Assembly: GCF_026745355.1 (NCBI RefSeq)
Contig: NC_079206.1
Coordinates: 14,647,401-14,711,400, forward strand
Length of the DNA stretch: 64,000 nt
DNA from: Beta vulgaris subsp. vulgaris
Taxonomy: Eukaryota; Streptophyta; Magnoliopsida; Caryophyllales; Amaranthaceae
Direction of reading: 5' to 3'
The position numbers and the translations under genes were made by a program. The notes beneath the pieces were generated by a model. It ran no database searches, was not told the origin of the DNA, and saw only the letters and a program-made list of their open reading frames with translations. This document shows positions 32,366-43,400 of this stretch, piece by piece; the first letter of the stretch is position 1; each line of letters starts with the position of its first letter.

Positions 32366-35244
32366 ATGTATGGTGTGAGTCCAGACTTGCTAACAAGGGT
32401 ACTTCATGCCAGACTCGAGGAGTTAAAAAAGGATGTGTTAGAAAGGAATGTTCTCGGGAAGGTAGTTACTTATGTATATGTGATTGAATTCCAAAAACGA
32501 GGGCTTCCACATGTTCATATGTTACTAATTCTTGACCAAAGTGACAAGCTTGCCACTCCTGATGATTACGATAAAATAGTGAGAGCAGAAATTCCTGACC
32601 AACAACAAGAACCAGAGCTCCATAAAAGGATTCTTAAACACATGATTCACAACCCATGTGGTGTCCAGAATCCACGTTCACCATGCATGAAACAAGGGAG
32701 TTGTAAGAAGGGATTTCCTAAGTCATTCTCTAATTGTACAAAGCAAGGAAATGACTCATATCCCATCTACCGTCGGCGTCAAGATGCTCCACCTGTACCA
32801 TTACGTGAGAATTCACGAGTAACTGTAGATAATCGGTGGGTAGTTCCATATAACCCATGGTTGTTGAATAAGTATGATTGTCACATTAATGTAGAGATAT
32901 GCAGCAGCATTAAGTGTGTCAAATATTTATACAAATACATCCATAAGGGTTCTGATAGAGTTTCCATGGAAGTTCATAAAGGGGATGAGATTGCACAGTT
33001 CGTTGATGCAAGATGGATTTGTGCACCTGAAGCTATGTGGAAATTTTACAAATTTCCAATGACTCGGATGAACCCGTCGGTAGACCGTCTGCAAGTTCAC
33101 TTGCCAAACATGCACCAAGTTAGATTCGAAGGAAACCAACCTATCGAAAGCATTTTGGCTGACCCAAGGAACTCCAAAACAATGTTGACTGAATTTTTCA
33201 AGATGAATTCAGTAGATCCTGAAGCCAGAAATTACTTATATAGAGAATTTCCAGAAAAATATAGATGGATTAATTCCACGCGAAAGTGGCGCCGAAGGAA
33301 AACCATGCAGAGAGTAATTGGTCGATTGTATGTAGCTTCGCCTCTGGATGTTGAAAGGTTTTACCTAAGAATGTTACTAAACCAAGTCAAAGGGCCCCAA
33401 TCATATGATCATTTAAGGACTGTCAATGGGATACCCCACCCTACCTTTAGAGCTGCAGCTGAGTCCTTAGGTCTTATTGAGAATGATGAAAGCATACGTC
33501 AATGTCTTAGAGAAGCATGTCAGGTAAGAATGCCGTCGGCACTGAGACGATTATTTGCAACTATCTTAATATATTGTCAACCATCTGGATTACGTGCACT
33601 GTGGGATGAGTTCTTCCCACACTTGGTTGAGAATTATCCGTCTTCGACAACGGCAAACAACAATGAAATTCTAACTTACAAGCTTCTTAAAGACTGGGAT
33701 CGCTTATTACGACCGCTCAGAAAAACAATATCAGACTACAATGAATTGCCAACTTTACCAGAATCTGTGGAAAATATTGACGAGTTATCTGAAGTGATGG
33801 AGGAGTATTTCTCAGTGCCAGTTCCTACTGAGGATACCGAGTGCATGGGTAAGTTGAATGCTGATCAACGACATGCATATGACACAGTGATGAATGCTAT
33901 CACTTTAAAAAATGGTGGTGCTTTCTTTGTTGATGGTCCCGGTTGTACTGGAAAAACATATCTGTATCGAGCTATATTAGCTACTATAAAAGGTAGAGGT
34001 GAGATAGCTACCCCAACAGCAACTTCTGGAATTGCTGCCACATTGTTGCACCAAGGGAGAACTTCACACTCAACTTTTCAACTACCATTAAAACCAGATA
34101 GCTCATCGTCATGCACCTTTACAAAGGGTTCAAAAACCGACATTCTTTTAAAACATTCTTCAGTTATTATATGGGATGAGGCACCAATGACACATAGGTA
34201 TCAGTTTGAAGCAGTTGATCGTTCACTTAAGGATTTAATGGGAAATGACTTGCCATTTGGGGGAAAAATAATTGTGTTTGATGGGGATTTCAGGCAAGTT
34301 CTACCTGTTGTGAGAAATGGAACAAGAGCTCAAATGATTGATGCATCCTTGATAAGGTCTCCACTATGGAACCATATTTCGGTTCTGCAATTGAGAGAAA
34401 ACATGATTCTAGACATGACAATGGATTCGCTAATTTCTTACTCTCTATTGGAAATGGCGATGAACCTACCATTTCAGATGATATGATAAAATTGCCGAGT
34501 AACATGGTTATCCCTACTGTTGCTGAGACCTCGATTGATGGGTTGATTGATCAAATTTTCCCCAATCTAAATGAACACATCGGTGATGGAAATTTTATGG
34601 TTGAAAGAGCAATCATCACTCCATTGAACGAAAATGCTGATAGAATCAATGACAAGGTTATCGAACGATTTCTCGGAGAAGGACGAACATACTACTCATT
34701 TGATTCAGTGCCTGATGATACAAGAAACCTATATCAAGAGTTCCTAAATTCAATTGTCGCGTCAGGACTGCCTCCACATGTGCTCAAACTGAAACCTGGC
34801 GTTCCTCTAATGCTTCTCAGGAATATCGATCCTAAAAATGGTCTTTGTAATGGAACACGACTACTTTGCCATTCGCTAAAGGATCATTTCATCGATGCTG
34901 AGATTTTAACTGGACATGCAAGGGGAAACAGGGTCTTTTTGCCAAGAATTCCGTTGAAAACTGCTGAAGATATTAGGTTACCTTTTGAGATGGTCAGAAA
35001 GCAATTCCCTGTAAAGTTGAGCTTTAGTTTAACTATAAACAAGTCTCAAGGGCAAACCATCCCACATGTTGGGATATATCTTCATGATCATGTATTTAGC
35101 CATGGGCAGTTGTATGTTGCACTTTCGCGTGGAATTTCCGAGAACACGACAAAGATTACTGTCGACAATGGAAAGATTAGAGGAAAGGAAGGAGTGTTCA
35201 CAAAAAATATTGTGTACAAGGAAGTTTTGTTACTTCCTACATAG
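32366..35244 (+). pseudogene. Helitron Rep-helicase (RepHel), N-truncated and frameshifted
   Basis: The first frame (32366-34486, 706 codons) holds the Rep region: the HUH motif in GLPHVHMLLIL (about residues 51-61) and the tyrosine region INVEICSSIKCVKYLYKYIH (about 174-193). A Pif1-type helicase follows, with Walker A GPGCTGKT (about 528-535) and Walker B VIIWDEAPM (about 604). One indel at about 34395-34410 shifts the rest into the next frame (to 35244), which carries LTINKSQGQTIPHVGIYL and HGQLYVALSRG. RepHel nicks and unwinds DNA for rolling-circle transposition. The start lacks most of the usual Helitron N-terminal domain, because the captured fragment abuts it at about 32360. Walker A has Cys where Gly is usual. 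The protein is not functional as it stands. Confidence 0.9.
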
Positions 35245-35429
35245 TGTATCTTACATTTATATATTACTTATTACGTACCATATTTGAACGAAATTTAATA
35301 AATGTTATTAATTATACTTCTTTGATGTTGTAGTTTACACATGGTTTTAATGCACGCGATGTTTTAGATTTAACAGTATCAATTGAAAGTGATGTTATAT
35401 ATTTGTATGTAATTGTGGTCATTATTAGG

Positions 35430-37421
35430 ATGGAATATCATTGTACACCCTTTGCTCGTTTATTTCCTTGCGGAGTACGAAAATATGATGTGCGAGCACG
35501 ATTGGTTCATAATTTTGACATCTTCACCTTCACACATCGTGGAGCTTGCAAACAAATTTGGAAAATGCTTTTTGTGGATAGTGAGGTAAATATTATAAAT
35601 AACTCTTATTATATTGGGAAATTTTCTTTCCATTATTACACCCATAATAATACATTAATATTATTGCTTTTATAGGGTGATGGCATACATTGTACTGTAT
35701 TGTCCCCTCATATTGAGAGATTTCTTGGGAGATTTCAAGCAGGCTACATCTATGTGCTCCAATCTGTACAGATAGTGCCTGCTACACAAAATGACATTGT
35801 TGACGATTCCAGACAGATGTTATTGACTGATGCATCTTATGTCATTCTTGAAGATGAAGATGACCTTGCAATGCCCACTTTTTTTTGCAAGAGAGTGCCG
35901 TTATCTCATATATGGCGTCATGTTGATTGCAGTGACAAATTATTCGGTAAAGTCTATTTATTTCCAACCATATACATGTTGTCACTACGAAAACACATAT
36001 TTAATGCATGGTGAACGTTTCTCAGAAGTCGTTGGAATACTCCTTGATGTATCACCGATTCAACTGGTTGGAAACAACTCTTTCAAAAGATATGTTGCAA
36101 TAATGGATAACACGTACGTGCACATTCTTTATTTAATATCACAATTTATTATTATAGTGCATTGTTTTTTTTAACTTTATTCTCTCAAGGTGGATCATTA
36201 TCAAATTAACTGTTTGGAATGATTATGTTCATGTCTTCGGAGATGGACCATTTGACTATGGGAAACAACATTCAATTGTTGTCGCATGTGGGCTTCATCT
36301 GAAAAATTACCACGGTATGAATAACATCCCTTTTCATACAACAAAGATATTGCTTTTAAATTTGTATATGTATATGGTTGACCAAGATTAATTTTTGGAA
36401 TCATTTATGTCAACAGGGGTATATCTTACGACCGGCTATTACAGCAGAATATACTTAATTACAGAGAACAAATTTACCAATTTATTATCTGCATGGTATG
36501 CAACATTCAGTTTCACACCAATTAACTAATCACGTTAAATGTATACGCACCTTTATTATGTATATCAAATTGATTTTCACATACTATAATTCAGGTATGA
36601 CGTCGAGAAACTGGCACAGAAACGGGTTGCGGCTTTCGCTCATGTCCATTTGCAATGCATTCATCAATTGCAGTTTATAATGACATTCGTACTCGGATAT
36701 CTAAATTACCTACTATAACGAGTGTAAATAACTATAAACCTTTTCAATTTGTTTATTAGTGGAATTATCAATACAAAACAAAATAACGAATATTTGTTGT
36801 TTTCTATGATAGGTTCATTATTGTCGATTAGTCGCTCATGTGAGGCGTATTGAGTCACAACCTGATGAGATTATTTAAGAAGCATGTAATCGTTGTCTAA
36901 GAAAAATTGTCATCACCCAAACGACCTATAAATGTGTACGGTGCAATCTAACAAATGCTGCAACTATTCCAAGGTATAAACTTTATAACATCAATCTACA
37001 TATATTACAAATATTCACAAATCTCTATTAATTGTGTGTTTCCGTTGACAGATTAATGCTTCGACTCATTATTTATGACAAGAGTGGTAAAATGGGAGTA
37101 ACATTGATGAACGACCTAACTCAACACATGTTGCGGTGTACTCCGACTGAAATCAAATCACTACTTCAACAGGTTTGTCAAGTACTCCAAATTTTTTTAC
37201 GTATCGTTTTACAACTACAAATATATCTCTATTAATTGCAGCCTAATGGAAGAGCAGCAGTTTTCAACAAAGTTATGAAAGTTTTCGGATTCAAAGAATA
37301 CTCATGGTTTTTACATCCACCAAGTAACACCATGGATATTAATCAGTTCCACACCGTTGATTACATATTTGAAGTTGACTGGGCTGATGAGTGTGCGTGG
37401 ATTTTCAAGAAAATTAGTTAA
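35430..37421 (+). pseudogene. RPA1-like (replication protein A 70-kDa-like) gene of the Helitron, about nine exons
   Basis: Likely exons are 35430-35585, 35676-35946, 36026-36113, 36190-36314, 36417-36495, 36595-36723, 36813-36973, 37052-37172 and 37242-37421. They read MEYHCTPFARLFPCG..., GRFQAGYIYVLQSVQIVPAT, TVWNDYVHVFGDGPFDYGKQ and, near the end, a C4 zinc motif CNRC...YKCVRCN. This is the OB-fold plus zinc-finger plan of plant RPA1 (DUF223-type) proteins that accompany many plant Helitrons and may bind single-stranded intermediates. Introns are 70-110 bp with GT-AG borders. Two defects are seen: a TAA at 36877-36879 just before the zinc motif, and a frame mismatch in exon 6 near 36650. 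Its position 3' of RepHel in the same orientation is the usual arrangement. Confidence 0.75.
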
Positions 37422-37604
37422 TGTCAACAAAAAAGTAGTTACAAATGCAATTTCAATACTTATACTTATTTATTAAAGTGTTTTTAAATACTATTTGATT
37501 GTATTTCAAATAATCTTATTCACAAAATGGATGTGAACTTAAATACTAAATTGCATTTGCTTTTTGTTTACTACTTAGTAATAATTACGCCTAAAAATGT
37601 CATC

Positions 37605-37631
37605 GCACGCATCGCGTGCATAAAAAGCTAG
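37605..37631 (+). other. Helitron 3' terminus (hairpin plus CTAG)
   Basis: GCACGCATCGCGTGC folds into a 6-bp stem with a 3-base loop, followed after eight bases by CTAG. This is the canonical end recognised in Helitron termination. Confidence 0.85.
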
Positions 37632-37936
37632 TATTTTAAAATCAAAGGCTTATATTGTTGGAATGGAAAGATTTAGGGATGGATTTTGATGAGATAAAAT
37701 AGGGGGAATTTTGGAAAGAGAATATATGAGCCATTGATTTTTTATTCAATGGTTGATATTGCTCAAACTCTACATAGTAGAGTTATTTTACAACTCTAGA
37801 GGATCCAAACACGATTTAGAATGGTAGTTTGTCTTAATTTACCTCTAATATATATGAATTAAACTTATTAAATTTGATTAATTTATAATTGGAACTTATT
37901 TTTGAATATTGTCTGATCATATTTGATTTAAATTTA

Positions 37937-38122
37937 GGAATAAGGATATACATAGCCCTTAGGGCTATGTATAAGAAGTTTAAAATAGAAATAAAAATTT
38001 GAATCAAGCATTTATTACCTCAAATGATGTGAAATTTTGTCATGAATTTATAAACTATTTCCATTTTAAGACATGTATTTAATGCTTATAAGTAGCCCTT
38101 AGGGCTACATATAACATTACCC
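37937..38122. mobile_element. Palindrome-ended MITE (186 bp)
   Basis: Each end contains a near-perfect palindrome: CATAGCCCTTAGGGCTATG (within 37947-37973) and GTAGCCCTTAGGGCTAC (within 38087-38113). The outer arms GGAATAAGG.. and ..ATTACCC are inverted to each other. The 9-bp repeat TTAAATTTA flanks it (37928-37936, 38123-38131). MULE-type affiliation is inferred from the 9-bp duplication. Confidence 0.7.
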
Positions 38123-38445
38123 TTAAATTTATTAGACTTGAAACTTATTTTTGTAAAGTGAAAAGAATACGTCTTAATGCTTTTGCCCATTTCGTAGACT
38201 ACCAACTAAAAATAAACATTAAAAATAATTTAGTATACTAAGTTGTACTCCACTAATTATTAAAATCTATGTCTAGTGGGTGAATTGCCCAGTGGATAAA
38301 CAAAGTTTTTTCCACATATTAAAATTAATTGAGAAGGACTATCCACATGTTAACTGCGACCCTATATTGCGACTTTATGTACTATCCACATGATCTATTT
38401 TCATCATTAATTTTTACCAATATAGATATAAGAAATATATTATTA

Positions 38446-38750
38446 CTCTCTCTGTCGCAAAAAGATCTGAACACTTGTTGGGACACATATTTTAAAGTGA
38501 TAAGTTGTAGTGTGGTTATCAAATATTATTTTACTTAAAAAGTAGATATGGTAAGAGTTGGTGGGATATTTTTTATTTGAGGAAATAGAAAGTTAACTAA
38601 CCTTTTATTGATAAAAGGTAAAGCGTGGGCCAAATGAGTATAAAAGAAATAATATATTAATAGTGGGACCATGTCAAAAATGAAAGTGTTCAAACTAATT
38701 TGAGAAAAACTTAAAAGGAAAGTGTTCAGACTATTATGGGAGGGAGGGAG
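38446..38750. mobile_element. Stowaway-type MITE (305 bp)
   Basis: The ends CTCTCTCTGTCGCAAAAAG and (reverse) CTCCCTCCCTCCCATAATAG have TA on both sides (38444-38445, 38751-38752). GAACACTT / AAGTGTTC is inverted next to the ends. Confidence 0.75.
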
Positions 38751-38752
38751 TA

Positions 38753-39272
38753 TGTAAGTTGTCATGGACTATGATACATATTTCCTATTGCATGCGTTTC
38801 TTTTGAATCTACACGCTTTCCTTTTTGGTTTGTTTCTTTTTAATTTACACAATGTTGTCTATTCTATTCTTGGTAACATGTCTAATCTACTTTCTCATTT
38901 TTTCCACCTATGTTGCCCCCTTTAAAAACCACTTTTTAAATTATCTCTTCACCTTTTCCGTTTCTCTGCATACTTTTATACTTTATTCTTGCCTTCTTGG
39001 TGTTGGTTCTCCTCCAAAGTTAAGTGAGTAAACTAAAAGAAATGGATGGAGTAACAATCTATACTTAAATGTGCATATGTCAGATCAATTTTATACATAT
39101 TTGGGTAAGAGTAAAAATTTGGTGTACTATTTGAATTTAAACCTATTAAAATTTGATCAGAACAAAATTTGAATTTTAATAATCCAATCTTGATCCAGAC
39201 TATTTAGATTTGAGTCTAAACCAATCCAATCCGCATTTCATAAACTAGATTAAATTCAATACGAATTATCCA
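38753..39272. other. Spacer, possibly holding a degraded Stowaway remnant
   Basis: This T-rich stretch ends in GAAATGGATGGAGTA near 39050, which resembles one Stowaway end without a convincing partner. No gene is seen. Confidence 0.3.
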
Positions 39273-39281
39273 ATTTACAAA

Positions 39282-40124
39282 TGGTTTTTTCACCAGGTTC
39301 CCTAGGTTTTACAATACTCACGTGTTACCCTCGCGTTTACAACAATTCACCGGGTGCCATGAGCTTTTGAAAAATACATGGCTTGTCCCTGTTGTTAAGT
39401 TTCCATTATGAACTTTATTCAACATTTACCCCTCTGGTTTGTGAGAATTTAGGATTCGACGATTGCCAACATTTCACTTGTATTTCATTTCTCTCTCCGC
39501 CACAACAACACCAACACCACCACCCTTGATTTCTCTCTCTTCAATTTTTTTTGTTGTTGATCCCAACCTCATTGAAATGTTTGAATCCTAACCCCACATT
39601 CCCCTCCACCAGCCCTTCACTTGAGGTGGGGTCGGAGCTGGATGGCGGTGCTGGTTCACAACAGTTGGGGTCGGTTGGCGGTGATCCCGCTGCTGGGTAG
39701 GGGATGTAGGGGTGGGGTGAGGGGAGGTGGTGGGGTTTGGGTGTTAGGACATTAGGGCGGGGTGAGGGGAGGTCGTGGGGTTTGGATGGTTAGGACATTA
39801 GGGTAGGGTGATGGGAGGTGGTGGGGTTTGAGTGGTTAGGACATTAGGGCGGGATGGGGTTAGGGGTTAGAGAGAGATATGTTAATATGGGTTTAAAGTT
39901 ATTAATTAGGTTTAATAGTTAATTAAGATTAATTAGTATTAGTTAGGTTAGTTAGGGGTTAATTTAGTTGATTTAGCCTTAATGACTAATGGAGTTGACG
40001 ACCGTTAGCCATTAGGGGTATTCTGATGATTTTTCAAAACCTTAGGACACCAGGTGAATTGTTGAAAACGCGAGGGTACCAGGTGAATATTGTGAAACCT
40101 CACGGGTACATGGTGGAAAAACCA
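39282..40124. mobile_element. MULE-like element with about 95-bp TIRs (843 bp)
   Basis: The left end (TGGTTTTTTCACCAGGTTCC ... ACCCTCGCGTTTACAACAAT) and the right end read in reverse (TTGGTTTTTCCACCATGTAC ... ACCCTCGCGTTTTCAACAAT) agree over about 95 bases. The 9-bp flanks are ATTTACAAA (39273-39281) and ACTTACAAA (40125-40133), one mismatch. The core contains three imperfect copies of a GGTGGGGTTTGG...TTAGGACATTAGGG block (39720-39855). No transposase. Long TIRs and the 9-bp duplication point to Mutator type. Confidence 0.8.
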
Positions 40125-40499
40125 ACTTACAAAGAATAACCTGGTAGTGGAAGTTAGGAATAACTCATTGGTTAGAGCATCTCTTTTGATTTCAAGAGGT
40201 CTTAGAATCCCCTTTTGTCCTTTTTTCGTACCACAACTTCAAAAATATTTATAATCTATTACATAATTTTCATCCTTAAATACCTATTTTTTTATTAATT
40301 TATATGATAACATAATACATAAACACTCGATAATCAAGATTAAACTAGTGGTTGAAAAGATCCCATACTTTTTATCTCTCAAATTTAAAAAACACATGAA
40401 GACTCGTACTTTGTTTTTAAACTTTCGTGACACGGTGACGCTACACACCCGATCTCTTTCCCTCTCTCGCCGGTGGATCAAAGAAAAATCGACACAACA

Positions 40500-43400
40500 A
40501 TGTCTTCTTCAACCTCCAGAAAACGTCCAAAATCTTCCGCCCAAAACCCTAATTCTTCCATCATTTCGAATCACACTCACTCTCCTAGTTCTTCTTCGAC
40601 GCTGACATCATTACTAGCAGAAGTTGAGCCACCTCCAAATTTACTACCTTCCAAATCCGATTTTCTTAAGCTTTTTGCTGTCATCACAATCGCCGCTTTA
40701 GTTGGCGCTTTCTGCAATTTCTCCTTCAACCTCTTTAATCGCCCTCCTCTATCGTTTTGTGATTCCGATGTTGTCGAATACGATGCCTCAATTGCTGGTA
40801 ATCTTTTGCTTCCAATTTGCAAAAAGACATTGGGATTTTGTTTTCTTCGTCTATATTATCGTATTTTTTGATGTTTCTATGTTATAGTGGTGATAATGAC
40901 TTCAGAATTTTTTACATCACATCAATCTCTCTTGTAATTAATTAAGAACACGAAATGATTTTTTTTTATTTTATGTGTGTAAATAGAGTGAGTATTTACT
41001 CCATGTAGTGGGTTTGTGTTGTATTTGTATTGCTAAAATCCTAAAACGGTAATGAGAGAGATTGTTTATGGTTGAAGTATGCTTCATAACCATCATGTTT
41101 ATGCTGTGTCATTTCTTTTTCACAGTTCCTGTTTTGTTCTTGAATGCTTATGTATAGGAAAGCAACTAATATTTATGGACGTTGCCTTTTTCTGCGTTTA
41201 GGCGGTCCGAATGCACGTAATATTGTGTTTCATGCATCTTCTGTTTGAGGTGTTCTGTCATCCTTTTTTTTACTGAAGTTGAATAACTCTCTAATTTAGA
41301 AACATGTTGGATAATGGACTACTACGAAGTATCATGTATTATGTCATTGAATTGCCTTTTGCTTCTTATTTTGCTGTGAAGTGGTATGGGAGCTAGTTGT
41401 CTCTTGAATCGAGGGTCGAAGAGAAAGAACCTCCTTGCATTTCTAGGGTGAAGGCTAAAATAAACTCTTTGCCATTGTCTGTGTGAGAATGAGACTCCAT
41501 ATACTGTTATGATTTCCGTCTTTCCATTGCATACCCACAATTGGTGGCAGCCTTACTGGAGGGATTGAGGGATTGCTGTAGTAGTGTGGTATAATAGAGT
41601 CCATAGTATAATGTTAGCCATGTATGAAAAAAGTAAACTGGTTAGCTATGTAACCTACAACAAGATTACGGGCACACGATGACAAATAAGATGTTTTGCT
41701 TGAATGAACTAATTGGTAGTAAATATGTTAGCAGAATGAATCAAAAGGTCATGTGTTGAGCTATTATTGTTCTGTAGGCTCTTAAATTCGTTAATATAGT
41801 GCAGTGTGTTTCCTAAGTCAGACTTCCTTCTTGGTTGAGATGAGTTTCTATATATTAGAGCATGCCCACTCATGATTTTTTTGGGCATCAATTTGAGTCA
41901 TGAACCTTGCTAAAAAAAAACATGGGATTGCATCCATGGTTTTTTGATGTTTGTATTTGGGTCATGCTATGACTCAATCTATGGTTGGTCATACCATGGT
42001 TGATCATCTTATTACCTAAGCCAACCATTTGTGGACATGTGGCACTGCGTCATAAATGTTATTTTTTGTAATTCAAGTTTTGTAATATGAATAACTTAAA
42101 AAATACAAATTAAAAATAATAAAAATTTCACCAATAGTCCAATCTTTTTGAGATCTATAAATAGACATCCATTTTGTTATATTTTGACACACTTTCAAAA
42201 TTATTTATTTTCTCTCTACATTGTATGCACAGGAATACTTATTTTTGGAAGTTTTTATTATTGAAGAAGTTTTATAATCAAAATTAATTACTACCAAATG
42301 AATTTATTTAGGATCGTTAATATATAAAATAATTTATTTATAATCTTGTATGATATTATAAATATCAAAAGGTATAAATATGTATTGATGTAGGAGAGCA
42401 AAATGGGATAGAGTATAGTAAGAAGTGGGATAGAGAAGGATGATGTTCTTTCTTTTTGGGTCATGAGTGGGGTGTATTTGTTAAAATGGATCATAATCCA
42501 TGACAAACTTTTGTAAGATGAGAGAGAAAGTTGATCAGAGAGAGGGATGACATGTTTTTTGGGGAATGAGTGGGCATGCTTTATGGCTTGCAACTTACTT
42601 TTATCCTCCACCCCTGGCCCCTTTCTTTGAGGAAGTGGAGGGAGAGGAAGAAAGGGAGGGGTCTATTCTTGTATTTACTTGGAACTCCTGTGCAGGTCAA
42701 TGTTGTTTATGAGCTGTTTTTGAATTTAAAAAAATTAGTAAAATCGGGACAATTATTTTGAGAAACTGCCTGGCCATACTAGACTTGGTTATTGGACTGG
42801 GTAGCCCAATAGGTATAAGGTTAGGGTCAAATAAAAAGTGTTTTTTGATGGACAGGGTCTTTAGTGGGTTGGGTCATTATAGGGTCAACAATAATAACCT
42901 AATATGTTTGTAAAACAAAACGAATACGGAAAAATTTAATCGCACAAGGTCTAACATTCAAGCGTGGCTCCTTTCTCTATCTTTTTTTGCTTATTTATTG
43001 ACCCGCAACCACCGACATGCTAATGGCCCGCAACCCGTATCGACCCGTCCCCTTATTGATCCGCAATAAGATGCCCTAAAATGCCATGTCCCGCCAGTGA
43101 TCTGCAGCGGCCCAACCCGGACCGCTCAATGACCAGGTCTAGGCCATACTAAGGGGAATCACAGTTCTACATTCCAGCTTCACAATCGAGTTCAGCATTT
43201 TTCATTTTCCTTGCTTAAAGAACTAATTGCCTGATAATAAATTGGTTAAGCATAATTATCTTGCATCCTATAGTTATACTTATGCATGTTTTGGGGTATG
43301 GGAACGCGTGTTGACAATCCAATTAACCATGCATACTAGACCGTAGTGGCTTGTTTATTGGCAAGCTATCCCCCTTCCCCGGATGATCACTTAATGAATT

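Larger units (their letters stand above)
30650..37631 (+). mobile_element. Helitron, about 7.0 kb, with Rep-helicase and RPA-like genes
   Basis: The 3' end shows the Helitron signature: a 6-bp stem hairpin (GCACGC ATC GCGTGC, 37605-37619), a short A-rich spacer, then CTAG (37628-37631) followed by host T. The 5' end TCTCTATTACATAAGGG at 30650, preceded by host A, is the best TC start. Excision would rejoin A and T inside the MULE-like MITE. Cargo from left to right is an AT-rich, poly(A)/poly(T)-spotted stretch without genes (30700-31940), an antisense host-gene fragment (31952-32350), RepHel (32366-35244) and an RPA1-like gene (35430-37421). Both Helitron genes are broken, so the copy is probably inactive. 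Confidence 0.85.
30590..37812. mobile_element. MULE-like MITE (about 241 bp) split by a Helitron
   Basis: The outer ends GTCCGGATTCTCTAGAGTT (left) and, in reverse, GTGTTTGGATCCTCTAGAGTT (right) are inverted repeats. GATTTAGAATG flanks both (30579-30589, 37813-37823). Taking out the Helitron at 30650-37631 leaves about 241 bp. The 11-bp duplication suggests a Mutator-type MITE. Confidence 0.7.

Noticed and set aside
42291..42611. 106-codon minus-strand frame
   Set aside because: Lies in the AT-rich core of a MITE; no domain.
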